DNA of 64,000 bases from assembly GCF_001983995.1 (NCBI RefSeq), contig NZ_CP019450.1, positions 1,984,001-2,048,000 on the forward strand. The letters are read 5' to 3'. Each line of letters starts with the position of its first letter. Within the stretch, counting starts at the first letter, position 1. This DNA is from Halioglobus japonicus. GTDB taxonomy: Bacteria > Pseudomonadota > Gammaproteobacteria > Pseudomonadales > Halieaceae. Of the stretch, positions 1 through 8,427 are shown one piece after another. The notes under the pieces were generated by a model that saw only the letters and a program-made list of their open reading frames with translations, was not told where the DNA came from and ran no database searches. The position numbers were made by a program, and so were the translations under genes.

Positions 1-1379
1 GCGTCGTAGCTGACCTCGACCAGGGGCAAGGGGTTTTCGCCCTGTTCATGGCAAGTGGCACAGGCGTGCTGCTGGTAGAGCGCAGCACCTTGTCGAGCCA
101 GTGCCTGTACATCGCTCTGCGCTACCCAGTCGGGTGTGGTCGTGTCTGCGGCAGTATTGAGCGCGTCGAGGGCATTTGGCCGCTGGGCTGGTGTATCTGT
201 AGAGACGCGGTATATGGCACCGGCGTAATCGTCAGAGATATAAATAGCACCGTCCGGGCCCTGAATAACGTCGACCGGGCGTCCCAGTATATTGCCGTCC
301 TGATTGAAGCCGCCGAGAAAGGTTCGTTCCTCGATACCATTGTCGCTGAAGTGCAGGGATACCACTTCATAGCCATCGGGCTCGCTGCGGTTCCAGGACC
401 CGTGGAGTGCGACCAGGGCCACGAGGTCGAAGTCTCCGGGCCAGTCGCTGCCGTCCACAAAGCTGATACCCAGGGGGGCATTGTGGGCACGAAAGCCGTG
501 CACGGGGGCGACAGGAAGTCGCTGCTGGGCGAGGGGATCGGGGCCCATGTCCTTGTCCGGAACGTTGTTGCCGTTGAAGTACGGCCAGCCGTAAAAATTG
601 CCTAACTCCACCCGGTTGAGTTCACAGGGAGGAAAGTTGTCGCCGAGCATGTCCCGGCCGTTGTCGGTGGCGTACAGCGCGCCGTCAACAGGCGACCAAT
701 CGAACCCGACACTGTTGCGCAGGCCAGTGGCAAATATTTCGCCGTCACTGCCATCGGCCCTGAAGCGCATGATAGTCGCTCTGCGCGGGTCGGACTCTAC
801 GCAGATGTTGCAGGTTGAGCCCTGGGCCAGGTACAGCATGCCATCCGGCCCGAAGCGAATGGTTTTGCTCCAGTGGTTACCGTCGCCGGTGAGGCCGGTG
901 ACAACGTCTTCGTAGTGGTCCACTGTCGCGCCGGCGTTGTGGTCGAAGCGGATACGACCAATGCGCTCGCGCTCAGCGATATAGAGCCATTCACCGTCAA
1001 AGTCCATGCCCTGGGGGCGATCCAGCTCGCTGATGACGGTGCGCCGGGCGTCGCTGTAGCCGTCGCCATCGCGGTCGGGTTCGAGGAGCACAATGTCGCC
1101 GGCGTGAGGACGGCTGACCAATAGATCGCCGGCCTGGGTGAAGCGCAGGAAGCGCGCCTTGGGTAAATCGTTGGCGAAGATCTGTACCGAGAAGCCGTCA
1201 GGCAGCGTGTAGTGTTGCTGCGCGGATTGCTCATCAATACTTGCCCCGGGGCGGCCGGTGGCAACATTAAGAATCATGGAAACACTGTAATTGGCAATGT
1301 TGCCACTCATGAGCAGACTGACCCAGGCGATCGCGAGTAAGCCGACGAATACCAGAACTCCGGCGAGCAGTTTTTTCAA
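1..1379 (-). CDS. PQQ-dependent sugar dehydrogenase with C-terminal cytochrome c domain (partial, 3' end outside window)
   Basis: The protein reads open for 459 codons from a TTG start at 1379 and leaves the window. AAGGA lies about 8 nt before the TTG; I see no better ATG. Residues 2-24 form an N-terminal membrane anchor or uncleaved signal. The body matches the soluble glucose/sorbosone dehydrogenase beta-propeller: LPDGFSVQIF entry strand, RPQGMDFDGEWLYIAE, a GDGNHWSKTIRFGPDG segment, and the closing GRPVDVIQGPDGAIYISDDY. At the window edge a heme-binding CATCH motif (near positions 45-60) begins a cytochrome c domain, so electrons from sugar oxidation probably pass straight to a fused periplasmic heme. 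Substrate is not predictable. Family assignment is firm; the completeness of the heme domain cannot be judged. Confidence 0.85.
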   Translation of the reverse strand, partial: MKKLLAGVLVFVGLLAIAWVSLLMSGNIANYSVSMILNVATGRPGASIDEQSAQQHYTLPDGFSVQIFANDLPKARFLRFTQAGDLLVSRPHAGDIVLLEPDRDGDGYSDARRTVISELDRPQGMDFDGEWLYIAERERIGRIRFDHNAGATVDHYEDVVTGLTGDGNHWSKTIRFGPDGMLYLAQGSTCNICVESDPRRATIMRFRADGSDGEIFATGLRNSVGFDWSPVDGALYATDNGRDMLGDNFPPCELNRVELGNFYGWPYFNGNNVPDKDMGPDPLAQQRLPVAPVHGFRAHNAPLGISFVDGSDWPGDFDLVALVALHGSWNRSEPDGYEVVSLHFSDNGIEERTFLGGFNQDGNILGRPVDVIQGPDGAIYISDDYAGAIYRVSTDTPAQRPNALDALNTAADTTTPDWVAQSDVQALARQGAALYQQHACATCHEQGENPLPLVEVSYD

Positions 1380-1450
1380 GGGATGAATCCTTTTGTGTTG
1401 GCCTATCCCCAGATATTAGTCCGCATCGCTGCCACAAGCGAGAGCTGGTG

Positions 1451-2296
1451 TTATTCGGGCTGGTTACGCGTATCGCTGAGATTGTTCTTTACGGCTGCCA
1501 GGTGCTCGCCGAATGAATCACCCAGGCGCAGGGCCAGGCAGGTTGCCAGCACGTCGATGATGACCAGCTGGGCAATACGAGAGCTCATGGGGGTGTAGAG
1601 GTCGGTGTCCTCACCACTCTCCACGCCCAGGACCAGATCGCAGGTGTTGGCCAGTGGTGAGCCTGGGGCGGTCAGGGCTAGTACGCGGGCACCAGTGCCA
1701 GCGGCCAATTGTGCCAGCTCCACCATCGCCGTGGTGCGGCCGGTGTAGGAAATGCACACCAGGCAGTCGTCGCGGGTCAGGCCTGTGGCCAGCATGCGTT
1801 GATTGATGATGTCCGTATGGGCCGATACGGGCACTGGGAAACGCAGTAATTTGTGTTGCGCATCCAGGGCCACTGAGGCCGAAGCTCCCAGTCCGCACAG
1901 GGCGATCGAGCGGGCGCTGGCCAGGGCGTCAACAGCTCGATGCAGTGACTCCAGCTGCAGATGTTGCTGCGCACTGTTGAGGCTGGCCTGGGTGTGCTCA
2001 AACACCTTTGCCACGACCTGGCCGGCTGAGTCGTCGGTGTCGATGTCTTGGGTGATGCGGGGCTGGCGTCGGGCGAGCTCGCCCGCCAGTGCCAGTTTAA
2101 AATCCGGAAAGCCCTTATATCCCAGGCCAGTGCAGAAGCGGTTTACCGTCGGTTCGCTGACGCCGGCGAGGGTGGCCAGGGTGGCGGTGCTCATGGAAAC
2201 CACCGCCTGCGGGTCTCCAGTCACGCAGGCGGCCAGCTTGTGCGCAGATTTGCTGCGTTTAACCCTGGGGTCGGCGAGATCGGCCAGTAGTGTCAT
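1451..2296 (-). CDS. hexR: HexR-type transcriptional regulator (RpiR/MurR family, HTH + SIS)
   Basis: The protein has 281 aa. An N-terminal RpiR-type helix-turn-helix (about residues 35-60, STATLATLAGVSEPTVNRFC) is followed by a phosphosugar-binding SIS domain (about 125-250; SIALCGLGASASVALD and CISYTGRTTAMVELAQ). This is the HexR architecture, whose members bind KDPG and control Entner-Doudoroff and triose phosphate genes. The gene is divergent from eda, with two TGTAAT-N-TTACA-type palindromes in the 126-bp gap, one close to each start, so autoregulation plus control of the eda operon is likely. The ATG at 2296 has GGAG 8 nt upstream. Effector and targets are inferred from the family and the context. 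Confidence 0.9.
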   Translation of the reverse strand: MTLLADLADPRVKRSKSAHKLAACVTGDPQAVVSMSTATLATLAGVSEPTVNRFCTGLGYKGFPDFKLALAGELARRQPRITQDIDTDDSAGQVVAKVFEHTQASLNSAQQHLQLESLHRAVDALASARSIALCGLGASASVALDAQHKLLRFPVPVSAHTDIINQRMLATGLTRDDCLVCISYTGRTTAMVELAQLAAGTGARVLALTAPGSPLANTCDLVLGVESGEDTDLYTPMSSRIAQLVIIDVLATCLALRLGDSFGEHLAAVKNNLSDTRNQPE

Positions 2297-2323
2297 GGGC
2301 GTACTCCGTACAATCCATAAATA

Positions 2324-2338
2324 TGTAATAAAAATACA
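2324..2338. promoter_or_regulatory. HexR-type operator, hexR-proximal
   Basis: TGTAATAAAAATACA is an imperfect palindrome one base off the HexR consensus (TGTAATTAAATTACA-like). It lies 28 bp upstream of the hexR start and would suit autorepression. It is the weaker of the two copies in this gap. Confidence 0.6.
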
Positions 2339-2394
2339 TTAATATACTCATAATAGCTTGAATGATGCCAAAAATGGAACTAAAGTTCATTAAA

Positions 2395-2409
2395 TGTAAT
2401 AAAATTACA
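2395..2409. promoter_or_regulatory. HexR-type operator, eda-proximal
   Basis: TGTAATAAAATTACA is a near-perfect palindrome (TGTAAT/TTACA arms) that ends 13 bp before the eda ATG. At this position a bound repressor would block transcription start or escape. It matches the known HexR motif closely and sits next to a hexR gene. Confidence 0.8.
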
Positions 2410-2422
2410 CGCGAGTAAGCTC

Positions 2423-3064
2423 ATGTTAGAACAGACACTGGCCGCAAGCCGGGTTTTGCCGGTGGTAACGGCAGGTGATATCAGCGCAACGATCAATCTG
2501 GCCCGCGCGTTGCAGCGAGGTGGCATGACTGCCATAGAAATCACCCTGCGCACGCCGACGGCGCTGGACGCTATCGCCGCGGTGCAGCGTGAAGTTCCCG
2601 AATTGTTGGTCGCCGCCGGAACCGTGAATACACCTGCTGACGTCGCCAGGGTGGTCGATGCCGGGGTGACGCTGGCGCTCAGCCCCGGGGCGACCCCGGC
2701 GCTGTTGCAGGCCGCTGCTGAGGCGCCGCTGGACTTTGTACCTGGTGTCGCAAGTGCCTCTGAGATCCTGCAGGCCCAGGCCTATGGTTTTGAGTTATTC
2801 AAACTATTTCCCGCAGTCACGCTCGGGGGGTTGGGCATGTTGAAAGCCCTGGGCGGGCCTTTCCCTGAGGCCAGGTTCTGTCCCACCGGGGGGCTTAGCC
2901 CCGAGAACTTTCGCGACTTTCTGGCCCTGCCCAATGTGGTGTGTTGCGGTGGGTCGTGGATGGTCGCTTCGAGTCTGGTGGCCGGCGGCGACTGGGATGA
3001 AATTGAAAGACTGGCGCGCGAGGCCATGTCGACAGACACACAGAGATCAGGAGAAAACACATGA
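2423..3064 (+). CDS. eda: 2-dehydro-3-deoxy-6-phosphogluconate (KDPG) aldolase
   Basis: The protein has 213 aa, the usual length for KDPG/KHG aldolase. The family signatures are present in order: GGMTAIEITLRTPTALDAI with the catalytic Glu, AAGTV, GATPALLQAA, and FELFKLFPAVTLGGLGMLKAL with the Schiff-base Lys (FKLFPA), then FCPTGGL and the CCGGSWM phosphate loop. It splits KDPG into pyruvate and glyceraldehyde-3-phosphate in the Entner-Doudoroff pathway. The stop overlaps the next gene's start in an ATGA arrangement, implying translational coupling to the GAPDH paralogue, whose product family acts on the aldolase's triose product. Confidence 0.95.
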   Translation: MLEQTLAASRVLPVVTAGDISATINLARALQRGGMTAIEITLRTPTALDAIAAVQREVPELLVAAGTVNTPADVARVVDAGVTLALSPGATPALLQAAAEAPLDFVPGVASASEILQAQAYGFELFKLFPAVTLGGLGMLKALGGPFPEARFCPTGGLSPENFRDFLALPNVVCCGGSWMVASSLVAGGDWDEIERLAREAMSTDTQRSGENT

Positions 3065-4083
3065 CACAGCGTAGGCCCATCCGAGTGGGCATTATGGGGT
3101 TCGGCCAGACCGGCCGCCAGATCTATCAGCTGGCTGCTGCCAGTGACGATCTTGAGGTGGTGGCTATCGCCGATATCGGCAAACCGGAAATTCTGCACTA
3201 CCTCTTGTGCTCAGAGGGGTCTGACCCCGAGCAGCATAGACTCGAGGGCAACTTTCTGGTCAATCATCGTTTCCGGGCGCGGCTAATGGAAATTGATCGC
3301 CCGGCGGAGATGCCCTGGGATATCTTCGGCGTGGACATGGTCATTGATTCCACGGGTAAGTATCGCGATCGTCGTTATATGGAAGATCATCTGGGCAATG
3401 GCACGCCGCGCGTACTCCTGCGCACGCTGCCGACCGATGGGATTGATCGCATTGTCATTCCGGGTATTAACGAGCAGAGCGCCACGGCCAACGATCGCAT
3501 GATATCCGCTGGCAGCGCGACGACCAGCGCGCTGGCCCTGCTGTTTGACAGCCTTGCCGGCCACTTTGAGATCGAGTGCGGCAGCATGACTACCGTCCAT
3601 GCCTTTACCTCTGATCAGGCACTGCAGGACTATGCGGGCTCGGACTTCCGCCGCAGTCGTTCTGCAGCCAAGAATATTATTCCTAACAGCCATGAGGCCG
3701 CCCTGTGGCTCGGCAACATTCTGCCTCAGTTCGACGGCAAGATACTGACCTCAGCGCTGAATGTGCCGGTTCAGGAGGGTTGTCTGCTCGACGTCAATCT
3801 GGTGCTGGGCGATGCATCCGTGGACGCCGATGCGGTCAACGAAGTTATGCGCGCTGCCGCCGCGGCAAAGCCGGGCATTATCGGCGTTGCGGAGGATCCA
3901 ATTGTGTCTTCCGATGTCATCGGTAGCCCCCTCTCGTTGCTGTTCGATGCCAAGGGCACCATCAAGGCGGGCAACAACACCATTAAAACCCTGAGTTGGT
4001 ATGAGAATCTCGGGCACGCCTCGCGGCTGCTGGACGTGGTCAGGCTGTATGCCACGCTCGATGCGCAGAAGGAGGCCGCGTAA
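3061..4083 (+). CDS. GAPDH paralogue lacking the catalytic cysteine (probable pseudoenzyme)
   Basis: The protein has 340 aa and is full length for GAPDH. The NAD-binding GFGQTG glycine motif (about residues 13-18) and Asp after strand 2 (AIADIG) are kept, as is the active-site His180 (TTVHAFT). The catalytic segment SNASCTTNC of the neighbour reads SAGSATTSA here, so the nucleophile is Ala153 (codon GCG, 3517-3519) and the second Cys is Ala157. Substrate-phosphate residues also differ: TSTGAA of the neighbour is NSHEAA here, and the Arg of ARVPVPDG is Asn234. No normal thioester chemistry is possible. The gene overlaps eda by 4 bp and abuts gap (TAA then ATG), so it is expressed with both. 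A regulatory or mixed-tetramer role is my inference; a different NAD-dependent activity is also possible. Confidence 0.9.
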   Translation: MTQRRPIRVGIMGFGQTGRQIYQLAAASDDLEVVAIADIGKPEILHYLLCSEGSDPEQHRLEGNFLVNHRFRARLMEIDRPAEMPWDIFGVDMVIDSTGKYRDRRYMEDHLGNGTPRVLLRTLPTDGIDRIVIPGINEQSATANDRMISAGSATTSALALLFDSLAGHFEIECGSMTTVHAFTSDQALQDYAGSDFRRSRSAAKNIIPNSHEAALWLGNILPQFDGKILTSALNVPVQEGCLLDVNLVLGDASVDADAVNEVMRAAAAAKPGIIGVAEDPIVSSDVIGSPLSLLFDAKGTIKAGNNTIKTLSWYENLGHASRLLDVVRLYATLDAQKEAA

Positions 4084-5082
4084 ATGAAAGTTGCAATTAA
4101 TGGTTTTGGTCGTATTGGCCGTTCGGTATTTCGTATTCTCGAAAGCGTTGAAGGTGTCGATGTGGTCGCCATCAATGATTTGTTCGATAACGATGCGCTG
4201 CGCTATTTATTGAGTTACGACACGGTCATGGGCCCCTTCGGAAAAAACCTGGCGCTGGAGGGTGACGAATTTGTCACCGACAAGGGGCGGGTGAAACTGC
4301 TCAAGGAACGCTCGCCTGCCGACTTACCCTGGCGCGAGCTGGGTATTGATGTGGTGGTGGAGGCCACCGGCGTATTTCGCGCCCGAGAACAGCTACAGCA
4401 ACACCTGGCAGCTGGCGCCAGTCGGGTTGTGCTAACAGTACCCTCGAAAGATCCCGTTGACTACACCGTGGTACTGGGTGTGAATGACGAGGGCCTTGTC
4501 CCCGAGCATCGGATCATCTCCAACGCCAGCTGTACGACGAATTGCCTGGCGCCAATGGCGCGGGTGCTCAACGATGCCTTTGGTATTGAAGAGGGCGTTA
4601 TCAACACCGTACACGCGTACACCAATGACCAACGTCTGGCGGACGTGCCGCACTCAGATTGGCGCCGCAGTCGGGCCGCTGCGGAAAATATTATTCCCAC
4701 GTCGACCGGTGCCGCCAAAGCTGTCGGCGAGGTATTGCCCCAGTTGCAGGGGAAACTGCACGGTATCGCTGCGCGGGTGCCGGTGCCGGACGGTTCCGTG
4801 GTTGACCTGTTTGTGAAGCTGGGTAAATCGGTGACCACCGACGAGGTCAATGCGGTGGTGCGTGAGGCGGCGCAGTCCGACCGACTCAAAGGAATTCTCC
4901 AGTACAGCGATACGCCGATCGTCTCTTCAGATATTATCGGCAACTCACACTCTTCGATTTACGATGCAGGTTTTAGCGGCGTGACCGCCGATCGCTATCT
5001 GCGAGTGCTCAACTGGTACGATAACGAGTGGGGTTACTCCTCGCGGGTGTGTGACCTGTTGGGCCGGATCAGTCACTGGTAG
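4084..5082 (+). CDS. gap: Glyceraldehyde-3-phosphate dehydrogenase (type I, catalytically complete)
   Basis: The protein has 332 aa. The NAD motif INGFGRIGR, catalytic Cys150 in SNASCTTNCLAP, His177 in NTVHAYT, the TSTGAA phosphate loop and Arg231 in ARVPVPDG are all present, as is the C-terminal WYDNEWGYS. It oxidises glyceraldehyde-3-phosphate to 1,3-bisphosphoglycerate (or the reverse in gluconeogenesis). It directly follows the Cys-less paralogue with no gap and precedes ppc by 12 bp, so all belong to one HexR-controlled transcript. Asp/Leu after the second beta strand (AINDLFD) suggests NAD preference. Confidence 0.96.
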   Translation: MKVAINGFGRIGRSVFRILESVEGVDVVAINDLFDNDALRYLLSYDTVMGPFGKNLALEGDEFVTDKGRVKLLKERSPADLPWRELGIDVVVEATGVFRAREQLQQHLAAGASRVVLTVPSKDPVDYTVVLGVNDEGLVPEHRIISNASCTTNCLAPMARVLNDAFGIEEGVINTVHAYTNDQRLADVPHSDWRRSRAAAENIIPTSTGAAKAVGEVLPQLQGKLHGIAARVPVPDGSVVDLFVKLGKSVTTDEVNAVVREAAQSDRLKGILQYSDTPIVSSDIIGNSHSSIYDAGFSGVTADRYLRVLNWYDNEWGYSSRVCDLLGRISHW

Positions 5083-5094
5083 CAGGAACCAAAC

Positions 5095-7718
5095 ATGGAA
5101 GCAGATTACGCAAGCTTGCGCGGCAATGTCAGTTTGCTGGGAAGAATCCTGGGTGAAACCGTGGCCAGTGCAGAAGGCGAGGACTTTCTGGCGCTGATTG
5201 AGCGTATTCGCACGTTGTCTCGCGGTGCCCGCGACGGCGACGTCGATGATCGACAGTCATTACTGGAGCAGTTGCGCGGGCTGGAGGGCGAGCAACTGGT
5301 GCCGGTGGCTCGCGCTTTCGCCCAGTTTCTGAACCTGGCCAATATCGCCGATCAACAGCATATGATTTCGCGGGGCATGGACCCGCTGCTGTCAGCGTCA
5401 CGGAATCTCGACAGTAACCTGCGTGAGCTTGCCACGGAGGGAGCGTCGGCTGCGGATATCGCCGCTGCGATTGCCAATCTCAATATTGAGTTAGTGCTGA
5501 CCGCGCACCCTACCGAGATTACGCGGCGCACGCTTATTCATAAGCACGGAGAGATTGGGCGTTGCCTGAGCCAATTGGAGCTGGGCGGGCTGGCTGAACG
5601 CGAGCGTGAGCATCTCCACGCGCGCTTGCGCGAGCTCATCGCCCAGATATGGTACGGCGATGATTTCCGCACGGAACGCCCCAGCCCTGTCGACGAGGCC
5701 AAGTGGGGTTTCGCTGTTGTCGAAGAATCGCTGTGGTGGGCCGTCCCCGAGTTCCTGCGGCGCCTCGATACTGCGCTGCAGGAACATGGCGATTGCCAGC
5801 TGCCGCTGGATGCGGCCCGGTGTCATTCGTGTCCTGGATGGGGGGCGACCGCGACGGCAATCCCAATGTGACGGCGGCCGTGACGCGTGAAGTATTGCTG
5901 CTGAGTCGCTGGCAGGCGGTTGAGTTGTATCTGGGCGATCTCAATCGCCTGATTGAAGAGCTGTCTATGACTCGTTGCAGTGCCTCGCTACAGGCGCTGG
6001 CCGGTGGCGCCCACGAACCCTACCGGGCAGTAGTGCGCAATTTGCGCACGCTGCTGCGTCGCACTCGCGATCATATTGAAGCCCAGCTCAATGACGAGTT
6101 GCCTCCAGAGGGTGACATTCTCACCGATATCGCCCAGCTCTGGGATCCCCTTGAAGCCTGTTATCAGTCGCTGCTCGAGTGCGGTATGGAGATTATTGCC
6201 CGGGGCACGTTGCTCGATGTGTTGCGTCGGGTGCGTTGCTTTGGCGTGCACCTGGTGCGCCATGATGTACGCCAGGACAGCACCCGTCATACGGAGGTTT
6301 TATCCGAGCTGACCACGTATCTTGGTCTCGGGGACTACGCCGATTGGGATGAACCTGCGCGCCAGGCATTTTTGTTGCGCGAACTGTCCAGTCGCCGCCC
6401 GCTGGTGCCGCGCAACTGGCAGCCCAGCGCTGACGTTCAAGAAGTCCTGGACACCTGTGCCGTAGTTGCCCAACAGCCACCCGAGGCACTCGGTGCCTAT
6501 GTGATTTCCATGGCCAGGCAGGCCTCGGATGTGTTGGCTGTACACCTGTTGTTACAGGATGCCGGTGTTACTTACTCGCTGCCGGTGGCGCCCCTGTTCG
6601 AAACGCTGGATGATCTTTCCCGGGCCCGTCAGGTGGTCACAACGCTACTAGATGACAGCTGGTATCGAGGGCATATTGGCGGTCAGCTGATGGTGATGAT
6701 TGGTTACTCGGATTCCGCCAAGGATGCCGGGGTGCTGGCCGCATCCTGGGCGCAGTATCGCGCCCAGGAGGAACTGCTGGAGGTGTGCGGGGCTCATCAA
6801 GTGAGCCTCACGCTATTCCATGGCCGCGGCGGCACGATTGGCCGCGGCGGTGCGCCGGCGCGCGAGGCATTGCTGTCACAGCCGCCTGGTTCGTTGCGCA
6901 ATGGCCTGCGAGTTACCGAGCAGGGCGAGATGATTCGCACCAAGCTTGGGTGGACGTCACTGGCGGTCAAAACACTGGCCCTCTATACCGTGGCCATTTG
7001 TCGCGCGAATCTGCAGACGCCGCCAGCACCGAGCGATGCCTGGCGAGAGATCATGGACACCTTGTCAGAGCGATCCTGCGATGCCTACCGCGCGGTGATT
7101 CGTGGTGAGCCCGAGTTTGTCCCTTATTTTCGCCATGCGACGCCGGAACAGGAGCTGGCCAAGTTGCCGCTGGGTTCACGGCCTGCCAGGCGCAAGAGCG
7201 GCGGAGGTATCGAAAGCCTGCGCGCAATTCCCTGGATTTTTGCCTGGTCACAGAACCGGCTGATGTTGCCGGCATGGCTGGGTGCGGGTGAGGCCCTGGC
7301 GATGGCGGTGGCTGATGGCGAAGGTGACCGCTTGCAGGAAATGGCCGAGCAGTGGCCTTTCTTTGCGGCCAGGTTGTCGATGCTGGAAATGGTGTTTGCC
7401 AAGAGTGAATCGGGGCTGTCGGCGTTTTATGACGACCGCCTGGTGCCGGATGAGCTCAGACCGATTGGCGAGCAGCTGCGCGCCAAGCTCGCCAGTGACA
7501 CTGCGACGGTGCTGGCGCTGACCGGTGCTGAATCGCCCATGGGAGAGGATTCCTGGGAGGCGGAATCATTGCGGTTGCGCAATATTTATACAGACCCGCT
7601 GAACTTCCTGCAGGCGGAGCTGCTGCGCCGCAACCGCGAGGCGTCTCGCCCGGAACTCGAGCGTGCGATTATGGTCACAATTGCCGGTATCGCCGCAGGG
7701 ATGCGCAATACGGGCTGA
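5095..7718 (+). pseudogene. ppc: Phosphoenolpyruvate carboxylase, broken by one missing C near 5816-5818
   Basis: Two overlapping frames together make a complete PEP carboxylase of about 875 aa, close to the usual ~880. The first frame (5095-5871) carries VLTAHPTEITRRT with the catalytic His; the second (in frame up to 7718) carries [28 protein letters not shown], the [14 protein letters not shown] loop, [31 protein letters not shown] and the invariant MRNTG end. The frames meet at GCGGCCCGG (5812-5820); adding one C restores DAAPVSFVSW. No other damage is visible, so a sequencing or assembly error is more likely than loss of the enzyme. It makes oxaloacetate from PEP and bicarbonate, a fitting last gene for the eda-gap operon. 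Confidence 0.9.
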
Positions 7719-7785
7719 TGTTCTTGACCCGGTCGTGTCTGCTGCTGAGAATAGCCGCTGATAGAAATACTCTGAGGAAAATTCC

Positions 7786-8361
7786 ATGTCACAGATTGTC
7801 CGTACGCTCTGCCTGTTTGTTGCTCTTGCCCTGGTAGGGCAGGGGGCCGTGGCGCAAGACAAATACGCCAAAACGCTCTCGGCGTTCCAAGCCGCCGCAG
7901 GTACGGCGCCATTTTTTAACAATGCCTACGGCTATGCCTTGTTCCCGACCATTGGCAAAGGCGGTATTGGCATTGGCGGCGCTCACGGCGGAGGCCAGGT
8001 CTATGTGGGTGGTCGCCATGTCGGCAACACCACCATGACCCAGCTGACGATGGGTTTCCAGCTGGGTGGCCAGGCGTTTAGCCAGATCGTTTTCTTCGAA
8101 GACCAGCGCGCATACCGTGAGTTTACGACAGGCAACTTCGAGTTCAGTGCCCAGGCAACAGCCGTCGCCCTGACGGCGGGTGTGTCGGCGGAAGCGAATA
8201 CCGGCGGCGGTCTGGCGGCAGGCGCCTCGGGAGGGCAGAACGATGCCTCTACCTACAATTCGGGCTATCGCAAGGGTATGGCCATCTTCACTATCGCCAA
8301 GGGCGGCTTGATGTATGAGGCCGCACTCGGCGGACAGAAATTTACTTACACCCCGCTATAG
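7786..8361 (+). CDS. Secreted lipid-binding SYLF (Ysc84-like) domain protein
   Basis: The protein has 191 aa. A signal peptide spans about residues 1-23 (VGQGAVA before QDKYAK). The rest matches the SYLF/DUF500 fold: GYALFPTIGKGGIGIGGAHGGG, a glycine-rich QVYVGG turn, TMGFQLGGQAFSQIVFFED, and the closing KGGLMYEAALGGQKFTY. SYLF domains bind phosphoinositides in eukaryotes; bacterial members are exported and of unknown role. It follows ppc on the same strand after 67 bp and is followed by a clear terminator at 8384-8410. Confidence 0.85.
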   Translation: MSQIVRTLCLFVALALVGQGAVAQDKYAKTLSAFQAAAGTAPFFNNAYGYALFPTIGKGGIGIGGAHGGGQVYVGGRHVGNTTMTQLTMGFQLGGQAFSQIVFFEDQRAYREFTTGNFEFSAQATAVALTAGVSAEANTGGGLAAGASGGQNDASTYNSGYRKGMAIFTIAKGGLMYEAALGGQKFTYTPL

Positions 8362-8383
8362 CGCGGTGTCAGGATGACGATAA

Positions 8384-8410
8384 GCCCGGCCTTCGCGCCG
8401 GGCTTTTTTG
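8384..8410 (+). terminator. Rho-independent terminator after the SYLF gene
   Basis: GCCCGGC (8384-8390), a 6-nt loop and GCCGGGC (8397-8403) form a perfect 7-bp GC stem followed by six T. It would end transcripts from the plus strand before the convergent wax ester synthase gene. Confidence 0.85.
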
Positions 8411-8427
8411 TGGCTGGCCGAGGGTGA

